Below, in pieces: positions 42,750-53,438 of a DNA stretch of 64,000 bases. Under the pieces are notes generated by a model. That model was not told where the DNA came from. It saw only the letters and a program-made list of their open reading frames with translations, and did no database searches. A program made the translations under genes and the position numbers. The DNA is taken from assembly GCF_016102285.1 (NCBI RefSeq), contig NZ_JACFOY010000001.1, positions 992,001-1,056,000 on the forward strand. Reading direction: 5' to 3'. The stretch is from Bartonella sp. M0177 (GTDB lineage: Bacteria; Pseudomonadota; Alphaproteobacteria; Rhizobiales; Rhizobiaceae). Numbering within the stretch: the first letter of the stretch is position 1; each line of letters starts with the position of its first letter.

Positions 42750-45176
42750 ATGCAACATGATTTAGAGAAGACGGCGGATGTCGGCAGTAAGCTTTATGCT
42801 GTTTTGCCGCTTCGCGATATTGTTGTCTTCCCCCATATGATTGTGCCGCTATTCGTTGGTCGCGAAAAATCCATTCGTGCTCTTGAAGAGGCGATGGGTC
42901 AGGATAAGCAGATCCTTCTGGCTACCCAGAAGAATGCTTCGGATGATGATCCGAAGGCCGACGACATTTATGATGTTGGTACATTGGCAAATGTACTGCA
43001 GCTTTTGAAATTGCCGGACGGAACTGTCAAGGTTCTGGTCGAAGGTGTAAAGCGCGCCAAAATCACCGGTTTTTCGGATAATCCGGACTACCATCAAGCT
43101 TATGCAACACCACTTGATGAGCCGGAAGAAGACAAGGTCGAGATCGAGGCATTGATGCGTTCGGTCATCTCGGACTTTGAAAACTATGTGAAATTGAACA
43201 AGAAGATTTCTCCGGAAGTCATTGGTGCTGTCAGCCAGATAGATGACGCAACGAAACTTGCCGATACGGTCGCTTCACATCTGGCAATCAAGCTTTCAGA
43301 AAAACAGGAAATGCTTGCATTATTGTCTGTTCGCGAAAGACTTGAAAAAGCACTTGCCTTTATGGAAGGCGAGATCTCTGTCTTGCAAGTTGAAAAACGG
43401 ATACGTTCGCGCGTTAAACGGCAAATGGAAAAAACCCAGCGCGAATATTATCTTAATGAGCAGATGAAGGCTATTCAGAAAGAATTGGGCGATGGCGAAG
43501 ATGGCCACGACGAAATTTCTGAATTGGAAGAACGCATCAAGAAAACGAAATTGTCGAAGGAAGCCCGTGAAAAGGCAGAAGGTGAAGTCAAGAAACTTCG
43601 CAATATGTCTCCTATGTCGGCTGAAGCGACGGTAATACGTAATTATCTTGATTGGCTCCTTGGTATCCCATGGGGCAAAAAATCCAAGATCAAGAATGAC
43701 CTTAACTATGCTGAAAAAGTTATGGATGAGGAACATTTCGGTCTTGAGAAAGTCAAAGAACGTATTGTCGAATATCTTGCCGTTCAAAGCCGTGCAGCCA
43801 AAGTAAAAGGGCCAATTATTTGTCTCGTTGGACCGCCCGGAGTTGGTAAGACATCGCTTGCCCGTTCGATAGCCAAAGCGACCGGACGTGAATATGTGCG
43901 TATGTCTTTAGGTGGAGTGCGTGATGAAGCGGAAATTCGTGGTCATCGTCGTACCTATATCGGATCTATGCCCGGCAAAATCATCCAGTCGATGAAAAAG
44001 GCGAAGAAAAATAACCCGCTCTTTCTACTCGACGAGATTGACAAGATGGGGCAGGATTTCAGAGGTGATCCGTCATCGGCATTACTCGAGGTGCTTGATC
44101 CGGAACAGAATAACACCTTTATGGATCACTATCTCGAAGTCGAATATGACCTTTCGGACGTTATGTTCGTGACAACTGCCAATACGTTGAATATTCCGGA
44201 GCCTTTAATGGATCGTATGGAGATCATTCGTATTGCCGGTTACACCGAAGAAGAGAAAATGGAAATTGCCAAACGCCATCTTCTCCCGAAGGTCATGAAA
44301 GAACATTCGCTTTCGAAGAAAGAGTTTGTTGTAACTGACGAAGCGATCCGCTCGATCATTCAATATTATACGCGCGAGGCAGGGGTTCGCGGGCTTGAAC
44401 GCGAATTGATGAAACTTGCACGCAAGGCAGTGACGGAGATTGTCAAGAAAGAAAAGAAGTCGGTCAAGGTTGATGACAGCAATATCGACGAGTTTCTTGG
44501 CGTCAAGATATTCCGTTACGGTCAGATTGAAGGCGAAGATCAGGTCGGTGTGGTTACCGGACTGGCATGGACCGAGGTCGGTGGTGAATTGCTCACGATT
44601 GAAGGCGTTATGATGCCGGGTAAAGGCCGTATGACAGTTACCGGTAATTTGCGCGATGTCATGAAGGAGTCAATTTCGGCTGCTGCATCCTATGTCCGCT
44701 CGCGAGCTGTGGATTTTGGTATCGAACCTCCTCTGTTCGAACGCCGTGATATCCACGTTCACGTTCCCGAGGGTGCAACACCAAAAGACGGTCCATCAGC
44801 AGGTGTTGCCATGGTAACGGCGATTGTTTCGGTTCTGACCGGTATACCTGTCCACAAGGATATCGCGATGACTGGCGAAATTACGTTGCGTGGCCGGATT
44901 TTGCCGATTGGCGGGCTGAAAGAGAAATTGCTTGCAGCATTACGCGGCGGTATCAAGAAGGTACTCATTCCTGAAGAGAATGCGAAAGACCTTGTCGATA
45001 TTCCTGATAATGTCAAAAACAACATGGAAATTGTTCCGGTAAGTTTTGCAAGTGAAGTTCTTGATCATGCACTTGTTCGTCGCCCCGAACCGATTGAATG
45101 GGTAGAACCCGCAAATCCGCCGGTTACCAACAATATATCAAGTGATGAGGATGGCGTTACTTCTATAGCCCACTGA
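42750..45176 (+). CDS. lon: ATP-dependent protease La (Lon)
   Basis: A cytoplasmic ATP-dependent serine protease of 808 residues. Domains: N-terminal substrate-binding domain (LPLRDIVVFPHMIVPLFVGRE), AAA+ domain with Walker A GPPGVGKTSLARSIAK and Walker B LFLLDEIDKM, and the C-terminal protease domain with Ser683 in KDGPSAGVAM and the Lys in PIGGLKEKLLAA. The ATG at 42750 has AAAGGA upstream; the longer frame from 42705 adds residues not seen in the family. It follows clpX and precedes hupB, the order usual in this group. Confidence 0.97.
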   Translation: MQHDLEKTADVGSKLYAVLPLRDIVVFPHMIVPLFVGREKSIRALEEAMGQDKQILLATQKNASDDDPKADDIYDVGTLANVLQLLKLPDGTVKVLVEGVKRAKITGFSDNPDYHQAYATPLDEPEEDKVEIEALMRSVISDFENYVKLNKKISPEVIGAVSQIDDATKLADTVASHLAIKLSEKQEMLALLSVRERLEKALAFMEGEISVLQVEKRIRSRVKRQMEKTQREYYLNEQMKAIQKELGDGEDGHDEISELEERIKKTKLSKEAREKAEGEVKKLRNMSPMSAEATVIRNYLDWLLGIPWGKKSKIKNDLNYAEKVMDEEHFGLEKVKERIVEYLAVQSRAAKVKGPIICLVGPPGVGKTSLARSIAKATGREYVRMSLGGVRDEAEIRGHRRTYIGSMPGKIIQSMKKAKKNNPLFLLDEIDKMGQDFRGDPSSALLEVLDPEQNNTFMDHYLEVEYDLSDVMFVTTANTLNIPEPLMDRMEIIRIAGYTEEEKMEIAKRHLLPKVMKEHSLSKKEFVVTDEAIRSIIQYYTREAGVRGLERELMKLARKAVTEIVKKEKKSVKVDDSNIDEFLGVKIFRYGQIEGEDQVGVVTGLAWTEVGGELLTIEGVMMPGKGRMTVTGNLRDVMKESISAAASYVRSRAVDFGIEPPLFERRDIHVHVPEGATPKDGPSAGVAMVTAIVSVLTGIPVHKDIAMTGEITLRGRILPIGGLKEKLLAALRGGIKKVLIPEENAKDLVDIPDNVKNNMEIVPVSFASEVLDHALVRRPEPIEWVEPANPPVTNNISSDEDGVTSIAH

Positions 45177-45211
45177 ATCACAAGTCAGTAATGACATATA
45201 CAAACATTGAG

Positions 45212-45240
45212 AAAAGGCAGTTTAGACTGCCTTTTCTTGT
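45212..45240 (+). terminator. Rho-independent terminator after lon
   Basis: A perfect 10-bp stem AAAAGGCAGT/ACTGCCTTTT with a TTAG loop and a T-rich tail. Confidence 0.92.
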
Positions 45241-45415
45241 TATTTTCGTTTTTCAATTGTGAATTACGTTATTTTTTCCGTGAATAACTGTGATTATCCC
45301 GAAGATTCAGGCTTTTTTTTTTAAATTTGGCTTCTGTTTGCCATAGTTTTCAATAAACTCGCTCGCAACCGGTGGAATCACTATTGTCCGGTAATAGAAA
45401 GAAAGGAATTATCCA

Positions 45416-45694
45416 ATGAATAAGAACGAATTGGTCAGCTCTGTCGCTGAAAAAGCCGGCATCACAAAAACTCAAGCGGCTTCAGCCGTAGATGCATTTA
45501 TTGCTTCTGTCACCGATGCTTTGAAAGATGGCGGTGATGTTCGTCTTCCCGGTTTCGGTTCATTTGAAGTTTCCCACCGTGCTGCCACGAAAGGACGCAA
45601 CCCTTCAACAGGCGTAGAAATCACCATTCCTGCCCGCAATGTTCCGAAGTTCTCGGCTGGCAAAGGTTTGAAAGACGCCGTCAACAACAAATAA
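45416..45694 (+). CDS. hupB: DNA-binding protein HU-beta
   Basis: A 92-residue nucleoid protein that bends DNA. The sequence begins [21 protein letters not shown] and carries the beta-arm signature [21 protein letters not shown] with the conserved Arg-Asn-Pro, then the [15 protein letters not shown] end. GAAAGGA precedes the ATG. It is a single-gene unit after lon with its own terminator. Confidence 0.98.
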   Translation: MNKNELVSSVAEKAGITKTQAASAVDAFIASVTDALKDGGDVRLPGFGSFEVSHRAATKGRNPSTGVEITIPARNVPKFSAGKGLKDAVNNK

Positions 45695-45710
45695 TTCATT
45701 GCCATAGTTT

Positions 45711-45744
45711 AAAAGCCCGGTCTTGTCTTGAGTGCCGGGCTTTT
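45711..45744 (+). terminator. Rho-independent terminator between hupB and yrbL-like gene
   Basis: A 10-bp stem AAAAGCCCGG/CCGGGCTTTT with a 14-base loop. The A and T flanks let it work in both directions between the convergent genes. Confidence 0.88.
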
Positions 45745-45761
45745 CATTGTCTTCTTGACGG

Positions 45762-46394
45762 CTATTTGCGGTTTTTCAAGTCAAGAAATGGCGCCAGTGC
45801 GTCAATGAATTCCTGAAGTTCGTGAATATTTTTTGCCCGGTTATATTTTTGACACCATGCGCGCAATGGAAAAAGTCCGGTTTCCCCGATGCCATCTACG
45901 AGAACAAGGGTGGATTTGCCGTTTCTCGAGCTCAGTAATATATTATCGAATTTCAGATCGTAGCAGATAATACTTGTTGTTTTTACCCAGTGAATGAAAT
46001 CTTCAATTTCTTGACGATATTTTGGAATATCATTCTGGTAATGGCCAAAAGGCTTTGCATAATTTCCCGACGAATCCTTTTCAGCTTTGACGAGTAATCC
46101 CCAACCTATGTCAGTTGAAACGATTCCGGCAATCTGCATCAGATGTTTTTCATTTTCTGCCATATCGGGATCGGTAAAATGATGCATATATTCCCGAATT
46201 TCGCGGGTATTGGGCGAGTTTATATCGATTGCTTTTCTTAATTGTCGTAGCCTCGAAAAACCGGCGATTTTTTTACGCCATGCGGGCGAAGGAATTTTTA
46301 TCAGATAGTCCGGATTTTGCTCATTGATGTATACAGAGCGGGTTAGTCCTTCAAACAGCGGCTTTTTATCTGACAAGGTAAGGATATGTTTCAT
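45762..46394 (-). CDS. YrbL-family protein kinase-like protein
   Basis: A 210-residue protein of the PhoP-regulatory-network YrbL family. It shows remnants of the kinase fold: DYLIKIP near residue 29, the catalytic-loop-like CYDLKFDNILL (about residue 144-154) and LVDGIGE as the metal-binding segment. YrbL was first noted in enterobacteria as a PhoP and acid-responsive gene; its substrate is unknown. The middle part is shorter than in typical kinases. It lies 59 bases downstream of gph on the minus strand and may be co-transcribed with trmFO and gph. Confidence 0.75.
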   Translation of the reverse strand: MKHILTLSDKKPLFEGLTRSVYINEQNPDYLIKIPSPAWRKKIAGFSRLRQLRKAIDINSPNTREIREYMHHFTDPDMAENEKHLMQIAGIVSTDIGWGLLVKAEKDSSGNYAKPFGHYQNDIPKYRQEIEDFIHWVKTTSIICYDLKFDNILLSSRNGKSTLVLVDGIGETGLFPLRAWCQKYNRAKNIHELQEFIDALAPFLDLKNRK

Positions 46395-46453
46395 TGCGAC
46401 TTCACCTCACTTTGTGCAAGGCCGTTAGATTTACTGTTACAATTCCCGAAACG

Positions 46454-47128
46454 TCACATCAGGCATCCGGCGACCAATTGCGGGGTCAATTCATCGTAAT
46501 GGCTGATTATTTTGGTCGGATTGAATGTACTGACCGGCTTGTCGGTATAACCGAAATCGACTGCTATAACGGGAATGTCTGCACTTTGTGCGGCAAGGAT
46601 GTCGGTCTGGCTATCACCGACCATAACTGCTTTATCAGGCGAACAGCCAGCACGTTCGATGGTAGAAAGAATGTGTCGGGCATCCGGTTTATGATAGGCA
46701 AATGTGTCTCCGCCGACAATCGTTACAAAACGATCGGATTCACCCATTCCTTCCAAAAGGTGACGGGCCAAATTTTCATATTTGTTGGTGCAAACGGCGA
46801 GCTTGTATCCCGCATCGGAAAGTTTTGTGAGCGCTTTGTCTACGCCTTCGAAAAATTGTGTCTTTCCCGGCATATTTTCTTCATAATGACGCATAAATAC
46901 GGAAAGCAACTGTTCGACATGCGTATTATCCGGTTTGATGTTCTGGAAACTGAGCGCACGTTCTATCATAATACGTCCGCCCATGCCGACAAGACGGCGA
47001 ATGTCAACAGGCTCGAACGTTTTGAGGCCCTCTTGTGCAAGACAGAAATTGAGACTATCGAGCAAATCGGGCGCGGAATCAACAAGTGTTCCGTCAAGGT
47101 CAAAGACAACAATAGGCGTGTTACTCAC
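46454..47128 (-). CDS. gph: HAD-family phosphoglycolate phosphatase-like enzyme
   Basis: HAD phosphatase of about 224 residues that likely clears 2-phosphoglycolate formed during DNA repair. HAD motif I is [14 protein letters not shown], motif II lies in LAVCTNK, motif III around YHKPDARH, and motif IV is [13 protein letters not shown] call the GTG start at 47128: GAGGAG is about nine bases upstream and the GTGA overlaps the trmFO stop, giving translational coupling. A frame extension to 47161 has no support. Confidence 0.88.
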   Translation of the reverse strand: MSNTPIVVFDLDGTLVDSAPDLLDSLNFCLAQEGLKTFEPVDIRRLVGMGGRIMIERALSFQNIKPDNTHVEQLLSVFMRHYEENMPGKTQFFEGVDKALTKLSDAGYKLAVCTNKYENLARHLLEGMGESDRFVTIVGGDTFAYHKPDARHILSTIERAGCSPDKAVMVGDSQTDILAAQSADIPVIAVDFGYTDKPVSTFNPTKIISHYDELTPQLVAGCLM

Positions 47129-48534
47129 TGAAGTTTCTCCTCGTTCAACCATTTTTCGCAATCGGCAAGCGCGCGTTTTGTCAAAGCCTGTTTTTTAGCC
47201 AGTATTTTTTCTTTGCCGCGTAAACGTTTGCCTTCCGGTTTTTCAACCTCGACAGGCGGAAACAAACCGAAATTGATATTCATCGGCTGGAAGGATTGTT
47301 TGCCACTATCGTCGCTCATTATATGACCCCGCGTTATATGATTAAGCAACGCCCCGAATGCCGTCGTGAGCGGCGGTATGACAGGTTCCTTCCCCTTATA
47401 GTCAGCCGCAGCAAAACGACCTGCCAAAAGCCCGATTGCGGCCGATTCAACATAGCCTTCACATCCGGTCATTTGGCCGGCAAAGCGCAAGCTTTCGCGT
47501 TTTTTAAGCCGTAATGTTTCGTCAAGCAAGACAGGCGAATTGAGATAGGTGTTGCGGTGGATTCCGCCGAGCCGCGCAAATTCGGCATCTTCAAGCCCCG
47601 GAATTGAGCGAAAAATGCGCGTTTGTTCGCCATATTTCAGCTTGGTCTGAAAGCCGACCATATTATAGAGTGTGCCAAGCGCATTGTCTTGTCTCAACTG
47701 TACAATGGCATAAGCTTTTACAGTCGGATTATGTGCATTGGTAAGCCCCATGGGCTTCATCGGACCGTGACGCAAGGTTTCCGGTCCACGCTCGGCCATT
47801 ACCTCGATAGGAAGACAGCCATCAAAATAAGGTACGTTTTCAAATTCATGAAATTCGATTTTTTCACCATCTATCAGTGCTTGTACGAAGTGCTCATATT
47901 GTTCCTTGTCGAGCGGACAATTAATGTAATCTTTGCCGGTACCGCCTGGCCCGACTTTGTCATAACGGGACTGATACCAACAAATATCCATATTGATACT
48001 GTCCTTATAAACAATAGGCGCGATGGCATCATAAAATGATAATGAATTGGCTCCGGTAATGTCTACAATTGCTTCTGCGAGACGAGGGGATGTCAAAGGT
48101 CCCGTTGCGATAATTACATTCCCCCATTCTTTTGGCGGGAGTGTCACAAGTTCGCTGCGGTCAACACTGATCAGGGAATGATTTTCAATTTTATTGGTGA
48201 TTGTTTTTGAAAATCCTTCACGATCAACAGCAAGTGCGCTGCCTGCCGGAACCTGATGTTCGTCAGCCACTTTCATAATAAGCGAATGGGCAAGCCGCAT
48301 TTCGGCGTGAAGGAGCCCCACCGCATTTGTTGAAGCATCGTCGGAACGAAATGAATTGGAACAGACGAGTTCCGCCAGATTTGCAGTTTTATGAGCGGGC
48401 GTGTTTTCGACCGGCCTCATTTCATGCAAAATAACCGGAATACCGGCTTCGGCTATTTGCCACGCAGCCTCGCTGCCGGACAGACCGCCGCCAATAACAT
48501 GGACTGGCTTCATAGAAAAATTCGACATCATCAT
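47125..48534 (-). CDS. trmFO: Methylenetetrahydrofolate-tRNA-(uracil-5-)-methyltransferase TrmFO
   Basis: A folate- and FAD-dependent enzyme that makes ribothymidine at tRNA position 54. The FAD motif [17 protein letters not shown] is at the N-terminus; [11 protein letters not shown] and the C-terminal [20 protein letters not shown] are conserved. The 469 residues are typical. Several possible starts (48534, 48531, 48528, 48513) precede the FAD motif and none has a strong ribosome site. First gene of the minus-strand trmFO-gph-yrbL group. Confidence 0.95.
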   Translation of the reverse strand: MMMSNFSMKPVHVIGGGLSGSEAAWQIAEAGIPVILHEMRPVENTPAHKTANLAELVCSNSFRSDDASTNAVGLLHAEMRLAHSLIMKVADEHQVPAGSALAVDREGFSKTITNKIENHSLISVDRSELVTLPPKEWGNVIIATGPLTSPRLAEAIVDITGANSLSFYDAIAPIVYKDSINMDICWYQSRYDKVGPGGTGKDYINCPLDKEQYEHFVQALIDGEKIEFHEFENVPYFDGCLPIEVMAERGPETLRHGPMKPMGLTNAHNPTVKAYAIVQLRQDNALGTLYNMVGFQTKLKYGEQTRIFRSIPGLEDAEFARLGGIHRNTYLNSPVLLDETLRLKKRESLRFAGQMTGCEGYVESAAIGLLAGRFAAADYKGKEPVIPPLTTAFGALLNHITRGHIMSDDSGKQSFQPMNINFGLFPPVEVEKPEGKRLRGKEKILAKKQALTKRALADCEKWLNEEKLQ

Positions 48535-49468
48535 TCTTTGCGCAAAACATAAAATTCCAAGCGTGGAACGGTCAATAACACCTTATGGTACAAAAGGCAC
48601 TGAGACAATGACCGTTCTTCAGACTATTTTTTCAGTTGAATAGATTAAATATGTAAAATCTTGCCAGAATGATTATGTCAGCAAGCGTGGTATGTCACTT
48701 GCGAGTAATAAGGGATTATCATGAAGTGACGAGGAGTGAAACTTTAGCGGTTCACATAACCAGAAATATTATCAAGATTTTCCGGTTAAAGATTGCTAAC
48801 GATTTAATATAACGAACAATTGTAAAGAAAATGAGTGATGAGGTGTATTTTAGGATCGGAACGTTCAAATAGGAATATTACAAAATAAATAAAGCATTTC
48901 TTGTCGATAACGGTAATAAATATTCGAGTAAAACCTATATTTGCGAATCAAAAACATTATATTTTTGAAACTCATTCGTTACACTTTTTTGCTTTACGAT
49001 TACATCGGAGCAACGAAAACAAAAGTCTCTCGGATCGTCGGGTGGGGGGAGAACATTGTTGCGCGATAGGAAAGTAGGCGGACAATTCTGACGACAAAAA
49101 CCAAAGCCTGAAGACGAAAATCAGCGTAAATGCATTAACGGTATATTTTATCAAGCAAACTATTCAGGAAATTGGAAAAACGTAATCTTGCAAAGTCTTG
49201 TGAAGTTTATCGGAGATTACAACCGGAAGTTCGCGTGACCGTTGATTTTATCTGTTCGGCGGGAAAATTGCTTGGAATGGTTCGAGAGGCGATATTTTTG
49301 CCAGTTTATCTGCGCATTATTCCTTGTCTTCAGAAATTATGGTGGTTCTTTTCTTAAATATCCGGTAAAAAACGCAAGAGTCGGCTTTTTTCCTTTGATT
49401 GATAGAAATTGAATGATATAGAGACGCCGCTTGCCTATGGTTTGTTGCAAACCTGATTATCAGGAATT
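48535..49468 (+). other. Long gene-free, AT-rich region between trmFO and tRNA-Leu
   Basis: About 930 bases, the longest gap of the window. Only short frames (60-61 codons at 48972-49154 minus and 49172-49357 plus) occur, with no ribosome sites or known motifs. I see no transposon end or repeat. It might contain the promoters of trmFO and tRNA-Leu, a decayed gene or a small RNA. Confidence 0.5.
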
Positions 49469-49551
49469 GCGGATGTGGCGAAATTGGTAGACGCACCAGA
49501 TTTAGGTTCTGGCGGGCAACCGTGGGGGTTCGAGTCCCTTCATCCGCACCA
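49469..49551 (+). tRNA. tRNA-Leu (anticodon TAG)
   Basis: A class II tRNA. Acceptor arms GCGGATG and CATCCGC pair, the anticodon stem CCAGA/TCTGG closes a loop with TAG at 49503-49505, a long variable arm follows, and the T-loop GTTCGAGTC is present. The CCA end is encoded. Upstream of the trigger factor gene. Confidence 0.97.
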
Positions 49552-49701
49552 AAGCAACGGCCTTGAATGCAAAGAGAATTTTTGCGGAGTTTCGCGTGAG
49601 GCGGAGGTCCGCTTCATGGTATTCTGACGCTTGGGTGTTAGAGCAGAATTGGTATCGGACAGGGCTTAAGTACTTGTCCTCAGAAAAATGAAGGTTGTTC
49701 G

Positions 49702-51198
49702 ATGCAAGTTACCGAGACGCTTAATAAGGGATTGCAGCGCGAGATCAAGGTAGTGATCCCGGCTAAAGATCTGGAAGCAAAACTAAACGAACGTCTTGAC
49801 GACGCTAAAGACAAGGTCAAGCTGAATGGCTTCCGCCCTGGTAAAGTGCCTGTCAGCCATTTGAAAAAAATGTATGGCAAGTCGTTTATGGCTGACGTTA
49901 TCAATTCGATTCTGAAGGATACGCCACGTTCGATTCTTTCAGACCGCAATGAACGTTCGGCCACTCAGCCGGAAATTGATATGAGCGAAGACGAAAAAGA
50001 GGCCGAGAAGGTCTTGAATGGTGATGCCGACTTCGTCTTTACTTTGAAATATGAAGTTTTGCCGAAATTCGATCTCAAAGATGTTTCCGGTATCGCTGTT
50101 ACACGCGAAGTCGTGGAAGTTCCTGAATCCGACGTTGATAAACAGGTCGAGCGCATTCTTTCTTCTACCCGTACCTATACGGAAAAGAAGGGGAAGGCGG
50201 AAGACGGCGATCGCGTAACGATCGATTATCTCGGCAAGCTTGATGGCGAACCGTTTGAAGGTGGCGCTGATAATGATGCGCAACTTGTTCTCGGTTCCAA
50301 ACAATTCATACCCGGCTTCGAAGAGCAGCTCATCGGTGTGAAAGCTGGTGACAAAAAAGTCATTACAGTAAAATTCCCTGATGATTACAATGCGAAACAT
50401 CTGGCTGGCAAAGAAGCTACTTTCGACATAACAGTGAAAGAAGTTTCAAAGCCGGACGAGCTCAAAATCGATGATGAAGCCGCCCAAAAGCTTGGCCTCG
50501 AATCACTCCAGAAGCTGCGCGACGTTATTCGCGAGCAAATCGAGAACCAATATGGCACAATTACACGTCAAAAAGTAAAGCGTCAGATTCTCGATGCTCT
50601 TGATAATGATTACGATTTCGAGACACCGGAACGTCTCGTCAATGTCGAATTCAATAATATCTGGGCACAAATTACCAATGAGCTGAAGCAAGCCGGTCGT
50701 ACTTTCGAAGACGAAGAGACGACAGAAGAAGCAGCCCGCGATGAATATCGCAAGCTCGCTGAACGTCGTGTTCGTCTTGGTCTTGTTTTGTCGGAAATTG
50801 GTGAAAAGGCCGGAATCAGCGTTTCGGAAGACGAATTGCAGCGGGCTGTTTATGATCAGGTTCGCCAATATCCCGGACAGGAAAAAGAAATATTCGAATT
50901 TTTCCGTCGTACGCCGGATGCAGTTGCCAATTTGCGTGCTCCTATATTCGAAGAGAAAGTCGTTGATCATCTTCTCGGTAAAGTCAAAGTCACTGACAAG
51001 AAAGTGACAGCTGAAGAGCTGATGAAAGAGGAAGAAGACGAAAATTCTCCGAAGAAATCAGCGGCAAAGAAAAAGACCGAAAGCAAGAAATCCGAAGACA
51101 AAAAGGCTGATGACAAGAAGTCATCTTCGAAGTCTCATGCGGAAGAGAAAGCACCTGCCAAAAAGGCAGCCGCAAAAAAGACAACGAAAAAAGATTGA
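49702..51198 (+). CDS. tig: Trigger factor
   Basis: Ribosome-bound chaperone and peptidyl-prolyl isomerase. The ribosome-binding signature GFRPGKVP is near residue 47; an FKBP-type domain covers about 155-240 ([20 protein letters not shown]); a helical chaperone arm follows. The C-terminal 55 residues are an unusual low-complexity tail rich in Lys, Ala, Ser, Glu and Asp. Such tails occur in this order but make the protein (498 residues) longer than E. coli Tig. AAGG stands before the ATG. Confidence 0.96.
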   Translation: MQVTETLNKGLQREIKVVIPAKDLEAKLNERLDDAKDKVKLNGFRPGKVPVSHLKKMYGKSFMADVINSILKDTPRSILSDRNERSATQPEIDMSEDEKEAEKVLNGDADFVFTLKYEVLPKFDLKDVSGIAVTREVVEVPESDVDKQVERILSSTRTYTEKKGKAEDGDRVTIDYLGKLDGEPFEGGADNDAQLVLGSKQFIPGFEEQLIGVKAGDKKVITVKFPDDYNAKHLAGKEATFDITVKEVSKPDELKIDDEAAQKLGLESLQKLRDVIREQIENQYGTITRQKVKRQILDALDNDYDFETPERLVNVEFNNIWAQITNELKQAGRTFEDEETTEEAARDEYRKLAERRVRLGLVLSEIGEKAGISVSEDELQRAVYDQVRQYPGQEKEIFEFFRRTPDAVANLRAPIFEEKVVDHLLGKVKVTDKKVTAEELMKEEEDENSPKKSAAKKKTESKKSEDKKADDKKSSSKSHAEEKAPAKKAAAKKTTKKD

Positions 51199-51222
51199 TT
51201 TGCCGTTAGATAAAATAAATCT

Positions 51223-51250
51223 GGCCCGGTTTTTCCGGGCCTTTTTTATA
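51223..51250 (+). terminator. Rho-independent terminator after tig
   Basis: A 7-bp stem GGCCCGG/CCGGGCC with a T5 loop followed by six T. Confidence 0.93.
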
Positions 51251-51339
51251 AGGATAACACTCTTTGCTTGCACTTGGCGCTTGTTTGGACTAGCCAATAG
51301 AAATAATTTTATCTTTAAAATAAGAATGATGGATTTCTA

Positions 51340-52839
51340 ATGACACTCGTTGATGCCCGCACAGCTGACCCGAAACGTTTCATCTCCGGAGCAACCGGAG
51401 ACTGGGAAGTCATTATCGGATTGGAAGTACACGCTCAGGTAACCTCCAATTCCAAACTTTTTTCCGGCGCTTCCACAAAATTCGGGGCTGAACCCAATGC
51501 TCATGTTTCGCTTGTTGATGCTGCAATGCCGGGTATGCTGCCTGTCATCAACATCGAATGTGTCAAACAGGCGGTGAGAACAGGATTAGGATTGAATGCC
51601 AAGATCAATTTAAAATCTGTGTTTGACCGCAAAAACTATTTTTATCCGGATTTGCCTCAAGGCTATCAAATTTCCCAATTTGAACAGCCAATTGTCGGAG
51701 AAGGTAAAATCATCATCTCTGTTGGTCCTGATAAAAAAGGTGAGTTCGAGGATGTGGAAATCGGCATCGAACGGCTCCATCTTGAGCAGGATGCGGGAAA
51801 ATCTATTCACGATCAACACCCGACAATGTCATTTGTCGATCTTAACCGTTCCGGCGTCGCGTTGATGGAAATTGTGTCAAAGCCGGATTTGCGTTCGTCA
51901 GATGAAGCAAAAGCCTATGTGACGAAATTGCGTACGATCGTTCGCTATCTTGGAACATGTGATGGCAATATGGATGAAGGCGCAATGCGTGCCGATGTCA
52001 ATGTTTCGGTGCGTCGTCCGGGTGAGGATTTCGGTACACGGTGCGAAATCAAGAATGTCAATTCAATCCGTTTTATCGGACAGGCAATTGACTATGAAGC
52101 GCGTCGGCAAATAGCAGTTCTTGAGGACGGCGGCACAATCGATCAGGAAACACGGCTGTTTGACTCTGCAAAGGGTGAAACACGGCCAATGCGTTCCAAA
52201 GAAGAAGCACATGACTACCGGTATTTTCCTGATCCCGATTTGTTGCCTTTGGTTTTCGACCAGAAATTTGTCGACGATTTGAAAGCCGACTTGCCAGCCT
52301 TGCCGGACGAAATCAAATCAAGTTTCATTAATGAAATGGGTTTGAGTGCCTATGATGCCTCTATCCTTGTAAGCGAAAAGGCGATTGCCGATTTCTTCCA
52401 GTCTGTTGCAGATGGTCGCGATGGCAAACTCGCTGCGAATTGGGTTATTAACGATTTGCTCGGCGCTTTGAACAAAGCAAGCCTCGATATTTCGCAATCT
52501 CCAATGAGCGCAGATCAACTTGGTGGAATCATCGATTTGATAAAAGAGGGTACGATTTCCGGAAAGATTGCAAAAGACCTCTTCGAGATCGTTTGGAACG
52601 AGGGCGGAGATCCTGCAAAAATCGTTGAGGAACGCGGCATGAAACAGGTGACCGACACAGCCGCTATCGAAAAAACTGTCGATGAAATTATTGCTGCCAA
52701 TCCGGATAAAGTTGCTCAAGCCAAAGAAAAGCCAACATTGGCTGGTTGGTTTGTCGGTCAGGTAATGAAAAAAACCGGTGGTAAGGCAAATCCTCAAGTA
52801 GTAAATAAACTGATTAAGGCAAAACTCGGGATAGAATAA
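51340..52839 (+). CDS. gatB: Aspartyl/glutamyl-tRNA amidotransferase subunit B
   Basis: GatB is the kinase subunit of GatCAB, which amidates misacylated Glu-tRNA(Gln) or Asp-tRNA(Asn). Signatures are [40 protein letters not shown] and the LEQDAGKS motif, plus the YqeY-like C-terminal tail domain ending in [11 protein letters not shown]. The 499-residue length is normal. The partners gatC and gatA are not in the window. A GNAT gene follows after 5 bases. Confidence 0.97.
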   Translation: MTLVDARTADPKRFISGATGDWEVIIGLEVHAQVTSNSKLFSGASTKFGAEPNAHVSLVDAAMPGMLPVINIECVKQAVRTGLGLNAKINLKSVFDRKNYFYPDLPQGYQISQFEQPIVGEGKIIISVGPDKKGEFEDVEIGIERLHLEQDAGKSIHDQHPTMSFVDLNRSGVALMEIVSKPDLRSSDEAKAYVTKLRTIVRYLGTCDGNMDEGAMRADVNVSVRRPGEDFGTRCEIKNVNSIRFIGQAIDYEARRQIAVLEDGGTIDQETRLFDSAKGETRPMRSKEEAHDYRYFPDPDLLPLVFDQKFVDDLKADLPALPDEIKSSFINEMGLSAYDASILVSEKAIADFFQSVADGRDGKLAANWVINDLLGALNKASLDISQSPMSADQLGGIIDLIKEGTISGKIAKDLFEIVWNEGGDPAKIVEERGMKQVTDTAAIEKTVDEIIAANPDKVAQAKEKPTLAGWFVGQVMKKTGGKANPQVVNKLIKAKLGIE

Positions 52840-52844
52840 CGACC

Positions 52845-53333
52845 ATGTGGATTCGCACTGCATCCAAGGATGATATCAATGCTATTCATGATCTGTTGAT
52901 CGAAACATGGCATGCAACATTAGATGATATCGTCGGACGTGAAGAAGTTGATCGTAAAATTGCTCACGATTATACGCCTGATCTCTTGAAAAAAATGCTC
53001 AGTCGTCCAGCATCCGAATATGTCGTAGCGGACGACGGGGATACTCTTCATGGTGTTGCCTATGCAGCTCAGGGAGCTGTCAAAGGTGATTCTGAAATTG
53101 CACTTGTGCTTCATCTATGCGTAAAACCGGAAAGTCAGGGGCAGGGGATCGGTCAACGATTATTGATCGAGCTTGAAGAAGCTTTTCCTGCTGCCCGTAA
53201 AATTCGTGTGGCTCTCAATAAAAAAGATGAGAAGACACAGAAATTTTTTGAAGAACAAGGGTATAAGCACCTCGGGAAAACTACCGAGAACAAGTCGAAT
53301 GATGATGTTGTCCTGGAGAAGACACTGTTCTGA
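52845..53333 (+). CDS. GNAT-family N-acetyltransferase
   Basis: A 162-residue acetyltransferase of the GNAT fold. The acetyl-CoA motif A is seen in HLCVKPESQGQGIGQRLLIELEEAF, and the C-terminal NKKDEKTQKFFEEQGYKHLGKT matches motif B. The target cannot be told from sequence. It is 5 bases after gatB and so in the same transcript. Confidence 0.88.
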   Translation: MWIRTASKDDINAIHDLLIETWHATLDDIVGREEVDRKIAHDYTPDLLKKMLSRPASEYVVADDGDTLHGVAYAAQGAVKGDSEIALVLHLCVKPESQGQGIGQRLLIELEEAFPAARKIRVALNKKDEKTQKFFEEQGYKHLGKTTENKSNDDVVLEKTLF

Positions 53334-53438
53334 TCACGTCAATATTGACTTGCTTTTAATGTTGATGAGCTGCATAACGTTAAAAGTTGGTTTTTCGTTT
53401 GAAGCTTATGGGCTGAACTTGAAGGAGCTCACACTGAA

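Noticed and set aside
46394-47131. A 245-codon plus-strand frame opposite gph
   Set aside because: The minus-strand gph shows all HAD motifs; the plus-strand frame is a shadow.
48972-49154. A 60-codon minus-strand frame with a hydrophobic N-terminus
   Set aside because: No support beyond length; composition is what AT-rich spacer DNA would give.
49172-49357. A 61-codon frame before tRNA-Leu
   Set aside because: It starts with TTG, lacks a ribosome site and has no recognisable domain.
49469-49551. tRNA-Leu as an attachment site of an integrated element
   Set aside because: No integrase gene or repeated tRNA 3' end was seen in the flanking sequence.
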